Assembly: GCA_965204875.1 (NCBI GenBank)
Contig: OZ242020.1
Location: 1,426,001 to 1,490,000, forward strand
Source: Aldehydirespirator sp965204875
GTDB taxonomy: Bacteria; Actinomycetota; Acidimicrobiia; Acidimicrobiales; Aldehydirespiratoraceae
Length of the DNA stretch: 64,000 bases
Direction of reading: 5' to 3'
The notes beneath the pieces were generated by a model. It was not told the DNA's origin. It ran no database searches and was given only the letters and a program-made list of their open reading frames with translations. The translations under genes and the position numbers were made by a program. The first letter of the stretch is position 1, and each line of letters begins with the position of its first letter. Shown here piece by piece: positions 18,125 through 26,206 of the stretch.

Positions 18125-18847
18125 TCAGCGGCGCACCCGCGCCGCTGCTGCCCGCTCGCCCTCATTGACAGCTTTGACAAGTCGTTCACAGCGCTCGTAG
18201 AACAGACTGCCTCTCCGCTCTCCCGCAGCGGCTTCCAGGAAGGGGACAGCACGCAACAAGCGCGATCCGTCCGGAGGCAACAGCCTTCCTTTGGCATAAG
18301 CCGCAAACAGCCCGGGCCAGGGATCGCTGCTGTCGGGATAAGGTGTGTAGGTATCGTCCGCGAACAAATCGAAGCAGCGGACGCATTCAAGCAGTGTCAC
18401 CTCCCGCTCTCTCAAACTGAGACGCCTGCGGTTGTTGCGCTGCACGTATCTCACGACGTCGCGCACCACGAGGGGCGCGGCGGGCGGCCTCCCAACAACC
18501 GCTATCACCTGCACCCTCGACACCTGCGGAACCCAGCCGAGGCCGTTGAGCGCCCCGATACCCGACCACCCCGCGCCGGGGCCGGCCAACCTCCAGATGA
18601 GCGCGTTGTGCGCACCCGTCAAGCCACCTGCCGCATCGCGGCGCGCGTAGACACCCGGCGCCATCCGCTCAATGAGCGGATCGGCCTCTGCGGAGAGCCG
18701 CTCCATCTGCTTAGCAAGGGTGCGACGGTCACTGTCGGGAAAGGCTGCCTGCGCCTCGTCCAGCCCGAGCAGCACCGATGCTTCGCAGCGCTGCGCCCAA
18801 GCTCGCACCTCGCGCATATTGGAGTGGCTCCGCTGTCGCGTTTTCAT
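18125..18847 (-). CDS. AbiEi-type antitoxin, form B
   Basis: A 240-residue partner of the toxin downstream. It has an N-terminal winged-helix region (RTLAKQMERLSAEADPLIER, wing MAPGVYARRD) and the conserved ALNGLGWVPQVSRVQVIAVV and LREREVTLLECVRCFD blocks. Compared with form A it has an extended basic N-terminus (MKTRQRSHSN). ATG 18847 is chosen over TTG 18856 because the -10 box lies over the TTG. It should repress its own operon and neutralise the toxin. Confidence 0.78.
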   Translation of the reverse strand: MKTRQRSHSNMREVRAWAQRCEASVLLGLDEAQAAFPDSDRRTLAKQMERLSAEADPLIERMAPGVYARRDAAGGLTGAHNALIWRLAGPGAGWSGIGALNGLGWVPQVSRVQVIAVVGRPPAAPLVVRDVVRYVQRNNRRRLSLREREVTLLECVRCFDLFADDTYTPYPDSSDPWPGLFAAYAKGRLLPPDGSRLLRAVPFLEAAAGERRGSLFYERCERLVKAVNEGERAAAARVRR

Positions 18848-18854
18848 CCCAGCC

Positions 18855-18882
18855 AATGTAGCAGCCTATCTGCGACAAGCAA
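18855..18882 (-). promoter_or_regulatory. promoter of the AbiEi/AbiEii pair, leaderless
   Basis: On the minus strand TTGCTT is followed after 16 nt by TACATT (18855-18860), and ATG 18847 begins 7 nt after the -10 box, leaving no room for a ribosome-binding site. Confidence 0.45.
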
Positions 18883-18983
18883 GCCCGCTTCCAGGTTAAT
18901 GCGGCCCTTCGCGCTTGAACCGGCGAGGACGGCCCAGGCTCTCCACAGCACATGCTCCGGCGCGGCCCCCGTACGCTGAGACC

Positions 18984-19073
18984 ATGACCATCATCACCGC
19001 CGACGTCAAGATCCGGCCCGGCACTGAGCTCTCCGGCGTGTCGTTCCCCACCGAGACGGTGTTCGACGCCTGA
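18984..19073 (+). CDS. 29-codon ORF coupled to the amidohydrolase gene
   Basis: ATG 18984 opens a short frame (MTIITADVKIRPGTELSGVS, then FPTETVFDA) whose TGA overlaps the ATG of the amidohydrolase (TGATG at 19071-19075). The overlap and the protein-like composition suggest a translated leader or the remnant of an upstream gene. No family is recognised and no ribosome-binding site is clear. Confidence 0.35.
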   Translation: MTIITADVKIRPGTELSGVSFPTETVFDA

Positions 19074-20353
19074 TGACCGGCAGCGACATGCACACGTGCG
19101 GCACGACCCGCGGCGGGAGGCTCGAGAACGCCGAGGCTCCGGCCGGAGCCGCCACCTCGCGTATCCCGATGATCGTGAGCGTCGACGACCATGTGGTCGA
19201 GCCGCCACACGTCTGGCAGCAGTGGCTTCCGGCCAAGCACCGAGAGGCCGGCCCCAAGGTGGGGCGGCACCGCCTGGGCGAACTGCGCTACACCGGCGGA
19301 ACCGGCTACTCCTACGACCTCGACCCCGCCGACGGGTCGGGGCAGTGGTGCGACATCTGGTTCTACGAGGACGGCGTGTACCCCCACAAACGACATGTGG
19401 CCGCCGCCGGTTTCGACCGCGATGACATGACGCTCGCCCCGATCACCTACGACGAGATGCGCCCCGGCTGCTACGAGCCACAGGCCCGAGCCGGCGACAT
19501 GCTCGCCAACCACGTCGACCGATCCCTCAGCTTCCCGACGTTCCCCAGGTTCTGCGGCCAGACCTTCTACGAGGGCAAGGACAAGGATCTGGGACTGGCG
19601 TGCGTGCGCGCCTACAACGACTGGATGGTGCAGGAATGGTGCGCGCAGTCCGGCGGCGTGCTGGTGCCGCTCATCATCATCCCGCTGTGGGACGCGGGGT
19701 TGGCCGCGGCGGAGGTGCGCCGCAACGCCGAGCGGGGCTGCCGGGCGGTGTGCTTCAGCGAGATACCGCCCCATCTCGGACTGCCGTCGATCCACTCCGG
19801 CTTCTACGAGCCGTTCATCGCGGCCTGCGAGGACACGGGCACCGTGATCTGCATGCACATCGGATCGAGCTCGAAGATGCCGGCCACGTCCGCGGACGCC
19901 CCCACCGGCGTGTCGGCCACCCTGAGCTTCAACAACGCCATGGCCTCGCTGTCGGACTGGCTTTTCTCGGGCATCCTGCCCCGCCACCCGGACTTGAAGA
20001 TCGCCTACAGCGAGGGCCAGATCGGCTGGCTGCCCTATGTCCTGGAGCGCGCCGACACGGTGTGGGAGGAGCACCGGGCCTGGGCCGACACCAAGCGGCT
20101 GGTGCCCGAGCCCCCGTCCACATACTGGTATCGCCACGGCTTCGGCTGCTTCTTCCGCGACCGCCACGGGCTGGCCAGCCTCGACGAGGTGGGCGTGGAC
20201 AACGTCACCTTCGAGACCGACTACCCCCATACCGACTCGACCTGGCCCCACACCCTGGCGGTCGCCGAGGAGATGTTCGCCGACCTCGACGACGAGACCG
20301 TCCACAAGATCGTCAGGGGCAACGCACTGCGGATGCTCGACCTCGACGCCTGA
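19073..20353 (+). CDS. amidohydrolase 2 family metal-dependent hydrolase/decarboxylase
   Basis: TIM-barrel amidohydrolase-2 (ACMSD-like) protein, 426 aa. The metal-binding D-x-H appears as SVDDHVVEPPHVW near residue 38, the His strand as VICMHIGSSSKMP, and the C-terminal acidic motif as FETDYPHTDSTWPHT. KIAYSEGQIGWLPYVLERAD is also typical. Members hydrolyse C-N or C-O bonds or decarboxylate aromatic acids; this long form with SGILPRHPDLK is common in actinobacteria that break down complex organics. It starts at an ATG overlapping the 29-codon ORF. The substrate cannot be told. Confidence 0.82.
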   Translation: MTGSDMHTCGTTRGGRLENAEAPAGAATSRIPMIVSVDDHVVEPPHVWQQWLPAKHREAGPKVGRHRLGELRYTGGTGYSYDLDPADGSGQWCDIWFYEDGVYPHKRHVAAAGFDRDDMTLAPITYDEMRPGCYEPQARAGDMLANHVDRSLSFPTFPRFCGQTFYEGKDKDLGLACVRAYNDWMVQEWCAQSGGVLVPLIIIPLWDAGLAAAEVRRNAERGCRAVCFSEIPPHLGLPSIHSGFYEPFIAACEDTGTVICMHIGSSSKMPATSADAPTGVSATLSFNNAMASLSDWLFSGILPRHPDLKIAYSEGQIGWLPYVLERADTVWEEHRAWADTKRLVPEPPSTYWYRHGFGCFFRDRHGLASLDEVGVDNVTFETDYPHTDSTWPHTLAVAEEMFADLDDETVHKIVRGNALRMLDLDA

Positions 20354-20410
20354 GCGGCGAGTGCCCGAGCCGCGCAAGTCCTCGTGTCGCGGCAAGTCCT
20401 CGAAACGTCT

Positions 20411-20623
20411 ATGCTCGGCGGCGTGGCCGGAGCGGTGGTGATGGTGATTGTGCTGGTGCTGGTGTTCCCGGTGCTGGTGCTGGTCGGCTGCGGGCTCCTG
20501 GCAGCGGTGCTCGCAAGCGCGCTCAAGCAGGGCTCCGACGCGTCCAACCGCACCGAGGACGGCCCCAACGAGTACTTGCAGCTGTCACACAGGGAGGCCG
20601 ACATCGGCTACCCGCGATACTGA
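20411..20623 (+). CDS. small single-span membrane protein
   Basis: A 70-residue protein with one long hydrophobic segment (GAVVMVIVLVLVFPVLVLVG) and a polar tail ending LSHREADIGYPRY. It follows the amidohydrolase by 57 nt on the same strand. No family recognised. Confidence 0.45.
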   Translation: MLGGVAGAVVMVIVLVLVFPVLVLVGCGLLAAVLASALKQGSDASNRTEDGPNEYLQLSHREADIGYPRY

Positions 20624-20698
20624 GCAAATCGCGATAAACGGGTCCGGATTGCTGAACAGCCGCAAGACTGAACAGGTCGCCGCGATACTGAACAAGTG
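20620..20698. repeat. cluster of ACTGAACA/GCGATACTGA repeats, possible mobile-element end
   Basis: CGCGATACTGA occurs at about 20615 and 20682, and (A/G)CTGAACA words occur three times between them. Closely spaced copies of such a word resemble a multi-repeat transposon end (IS21 or Tn-like); no transposase for it is adjacent. The ISL3 element begins immediately after. Confidence 0.3.
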
Positions 20699-22050
20699 AG
20701 CCTTCGCGGTTTTGTGGGATGGGGGGTGGTTGAGGGTCCCTGTGTGGGGGTCGAGGCCCTGCTGGAATCGGTTGTGTAAGCGACCGACGATCCAGGAGGG
20801 CCTCGATGGCTGCGGATGTTATGGGGGTGCGGTTGGGTTTGCCGCAGTTGCGGGTGTTGGGGGTTGTCTCGGACTCCCCGGAGCGGTTGGTGGTGGCTGT
20901 GGAGGCCACCTGGCGGCGGTTGCGGTGCCCTCAGTGCGGGTTCAAGTGCCATAGGGTGCATGACCGGCGCGATAAGCGGGTGCGTGATCTGGAGATCTCG
21001 GGGCGGGTGGTGACGCTGGTGTGGCGGCGCCGCCGGTTCCGCTGCGACGACTGCGGCAGCCGGTTTTTGGAGGAGCATCCGGCGTTCGAGGGCGGGTTGA
21101 CGGGGCGGCTGGCGCGCAGGCTGGTGGCCGATGCCAGGGTCATGCCGGTCTCGGCGGCCGCGAGGCGTCACGGGCTGAGCTGGTGGCTGGTGATGGGCGT
21201 GCTCAGCTCCTGGGCCGGGCTTGTGGCTGAGCATCGCAGAAGCCGCGTGTGCAGGGTGCTGTTGGTGGATGAGACCTCGATCCGCAAAGGGCATCGTTAC
21301 GTGACCGTGGTCGCCTGCGGCGACACCGGCCGGATCCTGGGGCTGATCCCGTCGCGCACCACCGCCGCGCTGTCAACGTTCCTAGCTCAGCAGGGGTATA
21401 GATGGTGCAAGCAGGTCAAGGTCGTGGTCAGCGACGGATCGCCCGCCTACAAGGCCGCCATCACCCAGCACCTGGGACACTGTCGGCATGTGCTGGACCG
21501 GTTCCACGTCATCAGATGGTTCACAGCGGGGCTCACCGCGGTGCGCCGCGACACCCAACGCCGACAGCCCCCGGGCGTCCAGCCTGTCTTTGACCGCGAC
21601 GTGTTCCGAGCCAGGTTCCTGCTGCTACGCCGCGGCGACACCCTCACAGACTCTGACCGGCAGCGGCTCGACACGCTGTTCGAGGCGCACCCAAGGCTCC
21701 AAGCCGGCTGGGACGCGCTACAAGAACTCCACGGCCTCTACACCGCCGACGACCACCAAGGCGCCCTCGCCGCCCTTGACCGGTTCTGTGACCTCTACCA
21801 AACCGGCAAGCTACCCGAATACCACAAAATCGTAGACACCATCATCCAATGGAGCCCCGAAATCCTCGCATGGCACCACACCAGCCGACCCAGCAACGGC
21901 CGCATCGAGGGCATCAACAACCTCCTACAAATCCTACGACGCACCGCCCACGGCTTCACCAACCCCACCAACTACCAAACCCGAGCACTCCTCATAACAT
22001 GAACCCAACCGACACCAGCAACCCCCATCCCACAAAAACGCGAAGGGCCC
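20699..22050. mobile_element. ISL3-family insertion sequence, apparently intact
   Basis: Imperfect inverted repeats bound one transposase gene: CCTTCGCGGTTTTGTGGGAT from 20701 and, in inverse, CCTTCGCGTTTTTGTGGGAT ending near 22047. I did not find a convincing 8-bp target duplication, so the insertion may be old or one flank rearranged. Confidence 0.8.
20806..22002 (+). CDS. ISL3 family transposase
   Basis: Full-length 398-residue transposase. An N-terminal zinc-finger region (CPQCGFKCHRVHDRRDKRVR, then FRCDDCGSRF) binds the ends, and the DDE core follows: VLLVDETSIRKGH, VVVSDGSPAYKAA and the C-terminal Glu in RIEGINNLLQILRRTAHGF. No frame breaks are present, so the element may be able to move. 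Confidence 0.9.
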   Translation: MAADVMGVRLGLPQLRVLGVVSDSPERLVVAVEATWRRLRCPQCGFKCHRVHDRRDKRVRDLEISGRVVTLVWRRRRFRCDDCGSRFLEEHPAFEGGLTGRLARRLVADARVMPVSAAARRHGLSWWLVMGVLSSWAGLVAEHRRSRVCRVLLVDETSIRKGHRYVTVVACGDTGRILGLIPSRTTAALSTFLAQQGYRWCKQVKVVVSDGSPAYKAAITQHLGHCRHVLDRFHVIRWFTAGLTAVRRDTQRRQPPGVQPVFDRDVFRARFLLLRRGDTLTDSDRQRLDTLFEAHPRLQAGWDALQELHGLYTADDHQGALAALDRFCDLYQTGKLPEYHKIVDTIIQWSPEILAWHHTSRPSNGRIEGINNLLQILRRTAHGFTNPTNYQTRALLIT

Positions 22051-22497
22051 TATTCTTGCGGCACTCTCGACGCCTTTCGCGTGGCGGAAGACACCTACAT
22101 CGAATACTAGGCGAACTCGTCGGCTGAACGCTCGGGGTCTCCCAGCTCTCGCCGCCGCTGCTGACCCTCACCGCCGCCGCACCCTGAACGCTCGAACCCG
22201 CGGCGGCCCTCCCAGAACGCCACACCCGCCGCCAGCCGCTCCCAGCAGGGCCATCCTCGGCCTGCGGCGGCGGCCGTCCGCCGGCACAGGCGCCGGTTCG
22301 GTAGGTGGCCGCTTTCTGCGGCTGCCCGCTGGCGTGGCGGTGATCTGCTCCGCCCTGGCGCGCCCGCCGTCTGATGCGCGGCTCGCCCGGCGGACTGAAA
22401 GCCCCGTCGGGGCTGCCAGTGCGCCATTCGACCCAGACGGAGCGCAGCAACCGCCAACAGGTGCCGCCTCGGCTTCCGATCCGTATGACCGCCTCGC
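22051..22497. other. intergenic stretch with decayed fragments
   Basis: No credible full gene. A short plus-strand reading LDAFRVAEDTYIEY ends at 22110 and may be the tail of a disrupted gene. At about 22120-22160, in inverse orientation, is a stretch that also occurs at about 29225-29262 and reads ESWETPS.QPT in both places. Confidence 0.35.
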
Positions 22498-23835
22498 TCA
22501 GACCGGCTTGCCTTTAGGCGGCTTCTTGTGGACGGGGCACACGTTCCCCGCCGCCACACGTCTGCGGCAGTCCTTATGCCCGCAGAAGCGGGTGAGTCTC
22601 GAAGGCGGCTCAACCGGCCGAGCTGGAAGCTGCGGCGGGAGTGGAGCATCCGGCATCGCCGGATACGAACGGGAGGTTAGAGGCTCTGGCTGACGCAGAG
22701 GCCGCTTCATCTGCGGCAGCCTTGCGCAGTGCTTAGCTCGCCGCTCTATCTCGGTGTGTAGCGTTTCTGCTGCCCGCAGGGATGCCAAATGCCCGGGTAG
22801 CTCACTAATAGCGGCCTCTAGCGCAGAGGGCAAGGCTTCAGCGAGATACGCTGCTCGCTGCACTGTTGCCGCCCGCGATAAGCCAAGAGCGTCAGATGTG
22901 CGATACCAAGCCTTCACGTAGTCAGATTTGAATAGAGTGTAGTCTCTGCCGATCTTCATAGCCAGCTTCATGGCTGACACGCGGTCAGCGTTGATTGTCT
23001 CGCGATACGGCAACATGGAGCACATATCGTATAGAGGCGCCATGCGAGCACCGCCAGCGGTCAATAGCATTCCAAAGTTCTTAGCGTGAGCGTCCGTTCC
23101 CACTATCAACCAATTGAAGATCAGCGCATCCCTGAACAACTTTACATCAGCGTCGCAATCTGCCGAGTGGCGCGTGATTAGTCCGGCAATATCAGCTACG
23201 CCGGGGCCGTCTTTAGATTGATATTTGCGTTCTGGCATAACGCCTAACGCTTGGCACATATCTTCTTGATGAATACGTAAAGTGCCACCCGCCGAAGACG
23301 CCTGCCGGTCGTAGCGCTCAACCATCAACGCCCGCTGTTCGCCAACCTCCAGGTATTCGGTGACAGCAGCTAGTAACCCGAGAAGGCCGGCTAGGCTGAA
23401 GCAGGCTTGACCCCCAGGCTCGTCCCAAGACGAACGATCTTCATGCAACGCTTCGATGACCTCGGCCAGCTTCGCCTCGGTCAGCGGATGTGTGCCGCTG
23501 GCACGATCCGTCACGCCGCCTGGCTCTTGTGCCGGGCGGAACTGGACAGCGCCGGCGCAGTCCAACCCGATAGGCGAGGCAAGCAGACAGTAGGCGGACG
23601 AGCCGGCAGCGTTACGTCTAACAGCCCAACGCCGCCGCGTGTTGATGTTGTCCGGCAGCAGCCCCTCGATCCAAGCCGCCCCGTTGTGGCTTCCTAGTCG
23701 CAGCGGCATTGAAACCGACAACGGCACAGCATCGGCCCGGCTCGCGTAACCGTCGGCATAAGCGAAGGTCACGCCGCCGCATCGTTCGGTCAGCGTCCCA
23801 GCGCGCTCTCCGTGCATGAACACGGCGAGCGTCAT
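22498..23835 (-). CDS. HipA-like Ser/Thr kinase toxin lacking the ATP-loop segment, with C-terminal zinc tag
   Basis: HipA-family protein, 445 aa. The N-subdomain, MVERYDR, RIHQEDMCQALG, catalytic GTDAHAKNFGMLL (Asp248) and the metal-binding PLYDMCSMLPY (Asp270) are present. However FSLAG (147-150) runs straight into LLGLLAA; in normal HipA about 55-65 residues lie here, carrying the Gly-rich SLAGAQ.K loop and the ATP-binding Lys. That points to an in-frame deletion and an inactive kinase. The C-terminus is extended by about 100 residues and ends with a Cys/His tag (CGHKDCRRRVAAGNVCPVH). The hipB-like gene lies 52 nt upstream. Confidence 0.78.
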   Translation of the reverse strand: MTLAVFMHGERAGTLTERCGGVTFAYADGYASRADAVPLSVSMPLRLGSHNGAAWIEGLLPDNINTRRRWAVRRNAAGSSAYCLLASPIGLDCAGAVQFRPAQEPGGVTDRASGTHPLTEAKLAEVIEALHEDRSSWDEPGGQACFSLAGLLGLLAAVTEYLEVGEQRALMVERYDRQASSAGGTLRIHQEDMCQALGVMPERKYQSKDGPGVADIAGLITRHSADCDADVKLFRDALIFNWLIVGTDAHAKNFGMLLTAGGARMAPLYDMCSMLPYRETINADRVSAMKLAMKIGRDYTLFKSDYVKAWYRTSDALGLSRAATVQRAAYLAEALPSALEAAISELPGHLASLRAAETLHTEIERRAKHCARLPQMKRPLRQPEPLTSRSYPAMPDAPLPPQLPARPVEPPSRLTRFCGHKDCRRRVAAGNVCPVHKKPPKGKPV

Positions 23836-23887
23836 GGCGTGCCCTCACGCAGCGGAATCTGTGTCGCCGCCACACGCATCAGCGCCG

Positions 23888-24169
23888 CTAGTGCCATACG
23901 CCGTACTCGTCCTCGGTGTGCGGCACCACGGTCAGGGTGCTGCCCAGCGCTCGCAGCAGTTTCGTCACGCTGGACAGCCGGACGTCAACCGTGGCCGCTT
24001 CGATCCGCGAGACCTGCGAGCGGGACAGCCCCACGAGATCGGCCACCTCAGCCTGGGTGAGACCCCGCTGCTTACGGATGATTCGCAGCGCTCGGCCTAT
24101 CTGGTAGGGCGTGAAGTTCCAGTGAACCGGGTCCGGATACTTCTCAGGCGGTTGCGGCATCGCGCACAT
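23888..24169 (-). CDS. HipB-like XRE-family antitoxin
   Basis: A 93-residue helix-turn-helix protein with GRALRIIRKQRGLTQAEVAD and LVGLSRSQVSRIEAATVDVR, the Cro/C1-type fold of HipB antitoxins, followed by SSVTKLLRALGSTLTVVPH. It precedes the HipA-like gene, the standard antitoxin-toxin order, and should repress the operon. ATG 24169 or ATG 24160 may be used. Confidence 0.82.
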   Translation of the reverse strand: MCAMPQPPEKYPDPVHWNFTPYQIGRALRIIRKQRGLTQAEVADLVGLSRSQVSRIEAATVDVRLSSVTKLLRALGSTLTVVPHTEDEYGVWH

Positions 24170-24277
24170 ATCGCCAGCCTAGACGAATTGTGCGGCAAGA
24201 CGCACGCGGCCTTGGGTCGGGTCGGGGCCTGCCGGGCGAGCCGCAAGGTGCGTGCGTTTGTGGAGCGCTCAAGATGC

Positions 24278-24289
24278 TAGAGTCATGTT
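24278..24289 (+). promoter_or_regulatory. -10 box directly before the AbiEi-type gene (leaderless)
   Basis: TAGAGT at 24278-24283 lies 6 nt before ATG 24290; no ribosome-binding site is possible between them. Confidence 0.4.
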
Positions 24290-25042
24290 ATGAGCCATCG
24301 AAAAGCTGCTCTCGACTGGCTGGACCAACTCCCCGCACGATTCTGGTTCCGTCCATCTGACATACCCGCCCCCGCAAGCACCGTCTACCCCCTCATGTCT
24401 AGGCTGATACGGGACCCCGACGACATCCGCTTCGGCCGCGTAGCTCCTGGCATCTACTTCAAAGGCGACCCGGCTGTGGCGTTGCGGGGCTGGGGCGGGC
24501 ACAACGTGGTGACCGCACTGTTCTATGCGGGCAAAGGCTCGGGGCTGGGTCGGGTCAGCGCCCTCCACTGGCTCGGCTGGAGCACGCAACATCCGGTTCG
24601 GTTGAATATGAGCACCACTCGCCGTTGCCGCGGTTGGTATTCTGATCTGGTCTACCATCGGCACCCTAACCTGCGCCGCAACGAGTTGAACTGGACCGAA
24701 GTGACGCTACTGGAGGCAATACATGACATCGTGTTTGTGGAAGATGATTGGGAGCTATGCCTGCGCCAGATGAGAGAGGGGTGGACGTTGGAATGGCTGC
24801 CCTGGCAGCCAGTGCAGGAACCGATTGTGCGCACCGATCTGATGCTCTGGGCTGCTGAACCCGAGAAGTTGAAGAAGGCGAACCGGAGGTGGGGTTGCCG
24901 CGACCTATCCGGGTTGCGGCAGCTTATCGAGGACGTAGGAGAGGCCGCTAACGCTCCACGCCCCGATAACCCTCCACTGCCCGGTAACGCTTCTCGCCTC
25001 AAGGGCGTCGAGCTGGTCACTGCGCAGACATCGCATACATGA
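24290..25042 (+). CDS. AbiEi-type antitoxin/regulator, form A, without adjacent toxin
   Basis: A 250-residue paralog of the protein at 7603: LDWLDQLPARFWFRPSDIP, ASTVYPLMSRLIRDPDD, wing APGIYFKGDP, then ALHWLGWSTQHPVRLNMSTT and NELNWTEVTLLEAI. The helical C-terminal part is intact. No nucleotidyltransferase follows. Instead its TGA overlaps the ATG of an 82-codon gene, which in turn overlaps a frameshifted DUF2335 gene, so this regulator heads a different operon. Confidence 0.72.
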   Translation: MSHRKAALDWLDQLPARFWFRPSDIPAPASTVYPLMSRLIRDPDDIRFGRVAPGIYFKGDPAVALRGWGGHNVVTALFYAGKGSGLGRVSALHWLGWSTQHPVRLNMSTTRRCRGWYSDLVYHRHPNLRRNELNWTEVTLLEAIHDIVFVEDDWELCLRQMREGWTLEWLPWQPVQEPIVRTDLMLWAAEPEKLKKANRRWGCRDLSGLRQLIEDVGEAANAPRPDNPPLPGNASRLKGVELVTAQTSHT

Positions 25043-25287
25043 GCAGAGGCAAGAAACGGAAGCTGAAGCCGAAACAAGCCCGGGACGCTATGCGCCAACG
25101 GCCGCCGCTGCGCGGCTTCCTCTCCGGCGTGGCGCTCATCTTCGACTTCACCGGCAGCAGCACCCGTCGCCGCCTCTCCACCAGCCGCTATCCAGACGAC
25201 GCCGCCAGGCTCGCCGCGGATTGGCAGGCGGTAGGCGACGACCTGCGCAAGGTCATAGGACCGCAGCAAACCAGCCAGGCGCGGTGA
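25039..25287 (+). CDS. small basic protein of unknown function
   Basis: An 82-residue protein with a very basic start (MSRGKKRKLKPKQARD) and a conserved-looking core PPLRGFLSGVALIFDFTGSS, then AADWQAVGDDLRKVI. It overlaps both neighbours by 4 nt (ATGA and GTGA), which indicates translational coupling. I do not recognise the family; the core and the coupling make it a real gene. Confidence 0.6.
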   Translation: MSRGKKRKLKPKQARDAMRQRPPLRGFLSGVALIFDFTGSSTRRRLSTSRYPDDAARLAADWQAVGDDLRKVIGPQQTSQAR

Positions 25288-25680
25288 CAGAAGCCGAGCC
25301 TCCAGCGCCTCTTGGGGATGATCCCGAACCTGAGATCAGCGCCCAAAACGTGGAGATCCAGCAATTCGGGGCGTTTTGCAGCGGACCTCTTCCATATGCC
25401 GCGAGACGTTGCCGCATATGGTGAAATCCACCCCGACCTCGTAGACCGCATTGTCTCTGGTGCCGAGGCGGAGAGGTCGCATCGACACAAGATCGACCTG
25501 CTTCAATCCCTCCGGGCGCTAATGGGCCTTGTCACGGGATTCGCCGTGTCCGTCCTGTTTCTTGCGGTATCGGCTTGGCTCATATACAACGGCCATGGAA
25601 TCGCGGGCACGGTGCTCGGATCGGTTGACCTAGTGGCTCTGACCGCCGTGTTCGTGCTAGGCCGCCACAACGGAGACTAG
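25284..25680 (+). pseudogene. DUF2335 membrane protein gene with a frameshift
   Basis: The frame from GTG 25284 gives an acidic start and VEIQQFGAFCSGPLP, then stops at about 25424. From about 25396 another frame gives DVAAYGEIHPDLVDRIVSGA, EAERSHRHK and two membrane helices (LVTGFAVSVLFLAVSAWLIY and GTVLGSVDLVALTAVFVLG). Together they form the DUF2335 layout, so a one-base indel at about 25392-25400 breaks the gene. A sequencing error is possible. Confidence 0.65.
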
Positions 25681-25749
25681 CAACTTGAGAAGAGTCAAGG
25701 CAGCCAAACACACGGCCACCACCCAGAACCCGGCAGTAGGCGCCAGCCG

Positions 25750-25840
25750 CTCAACAGCGATAAGCACCCTCGTCCGCTGCCACACGACGCTGGCAGTCCT
25801 TATGGCCGCTTCTGCGGGTGCGCCCAGCAGGGTGAGGCGG
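25750..25840 (-). pseudogene. fragment of a HipA C-terminus (zinc-tag region)
   Basis: Read on the minus strand, TRRSGHKDCQRRVAADEG matches the C-terminal tag of the HipA-like protein at 22.5 kb (TRFCGHKDCRRRVAAGNV), and the DNA is clearly similar. It has lost the first Cys and the last Cys/His pair. No longer HipA portion is nearby. The rest of 25681-25994 shows nothing coding that I can support. Confidence 0.5.
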
Positions 25841-25994
25841 TTCGATTGCGCGGGGTAGGGCCGCTGGAGCCGCCATTGTCCTGGCCAGCGCCGCTTCCTG
25901 GCTGGTGGCGCTCCTTCGACGCTCCCGCCGTTCACGCAGCAGCCTCCGGGGATCATCCGGGCCGATCCGGTCTGGGCCGGATGACCGGCAAGCT

Positions 25995-26190
25995 CTATCG
26001 GTGGTTGCAGCTGAGGGCAGTGTATTGGGTTAGTGCGCTGTTCCATTTGTGGATGCGTCGGGGCATGGTGTTGAGGTGGTCTTCGATGATGGCGAGTTTG
26101 ACGGGTCCGATGTTGAGGTCGGTGCCTTTGGGGAGCCAGCCGCGGATTATGCCGTTGGTGTTTTCGTTGCAGCCGCGCTGCCAAGGTGAG
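25995..26190 (-). pseudogene. IS30 transposase, C-terminal fragment
   Basis: The reading HSPWQRGCNENTNGIIRGWL, then PKGTDLN and IEDHLNTMPRRIHKWNSALT is the conserved end of IS30 transposases, including the catalytic Glu region (NENTNG). It is cut at the IS3 boundary. Confidence 0.75.
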
Positions 26191-26206
26191 TGAACCTCCC
26201 CGGGTT

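Noticed and set aside
18896..20395. A 499-codon minus-strand frame
   Set aside because: It lies opposite the amidohydrolase, which has catalytic motifs; the minus frame has none.
20690..22060. An 8-bp target duplication for the ISL3 element
   Set aside because: The flanking 8-mers do not match in any reasonable placement of the ends.
22107..22649. A 180-codon minus-strand frame between the ISL3 element and HipA
   Set aside because: It overlaps the HipA end in another frame and shows no family motif.
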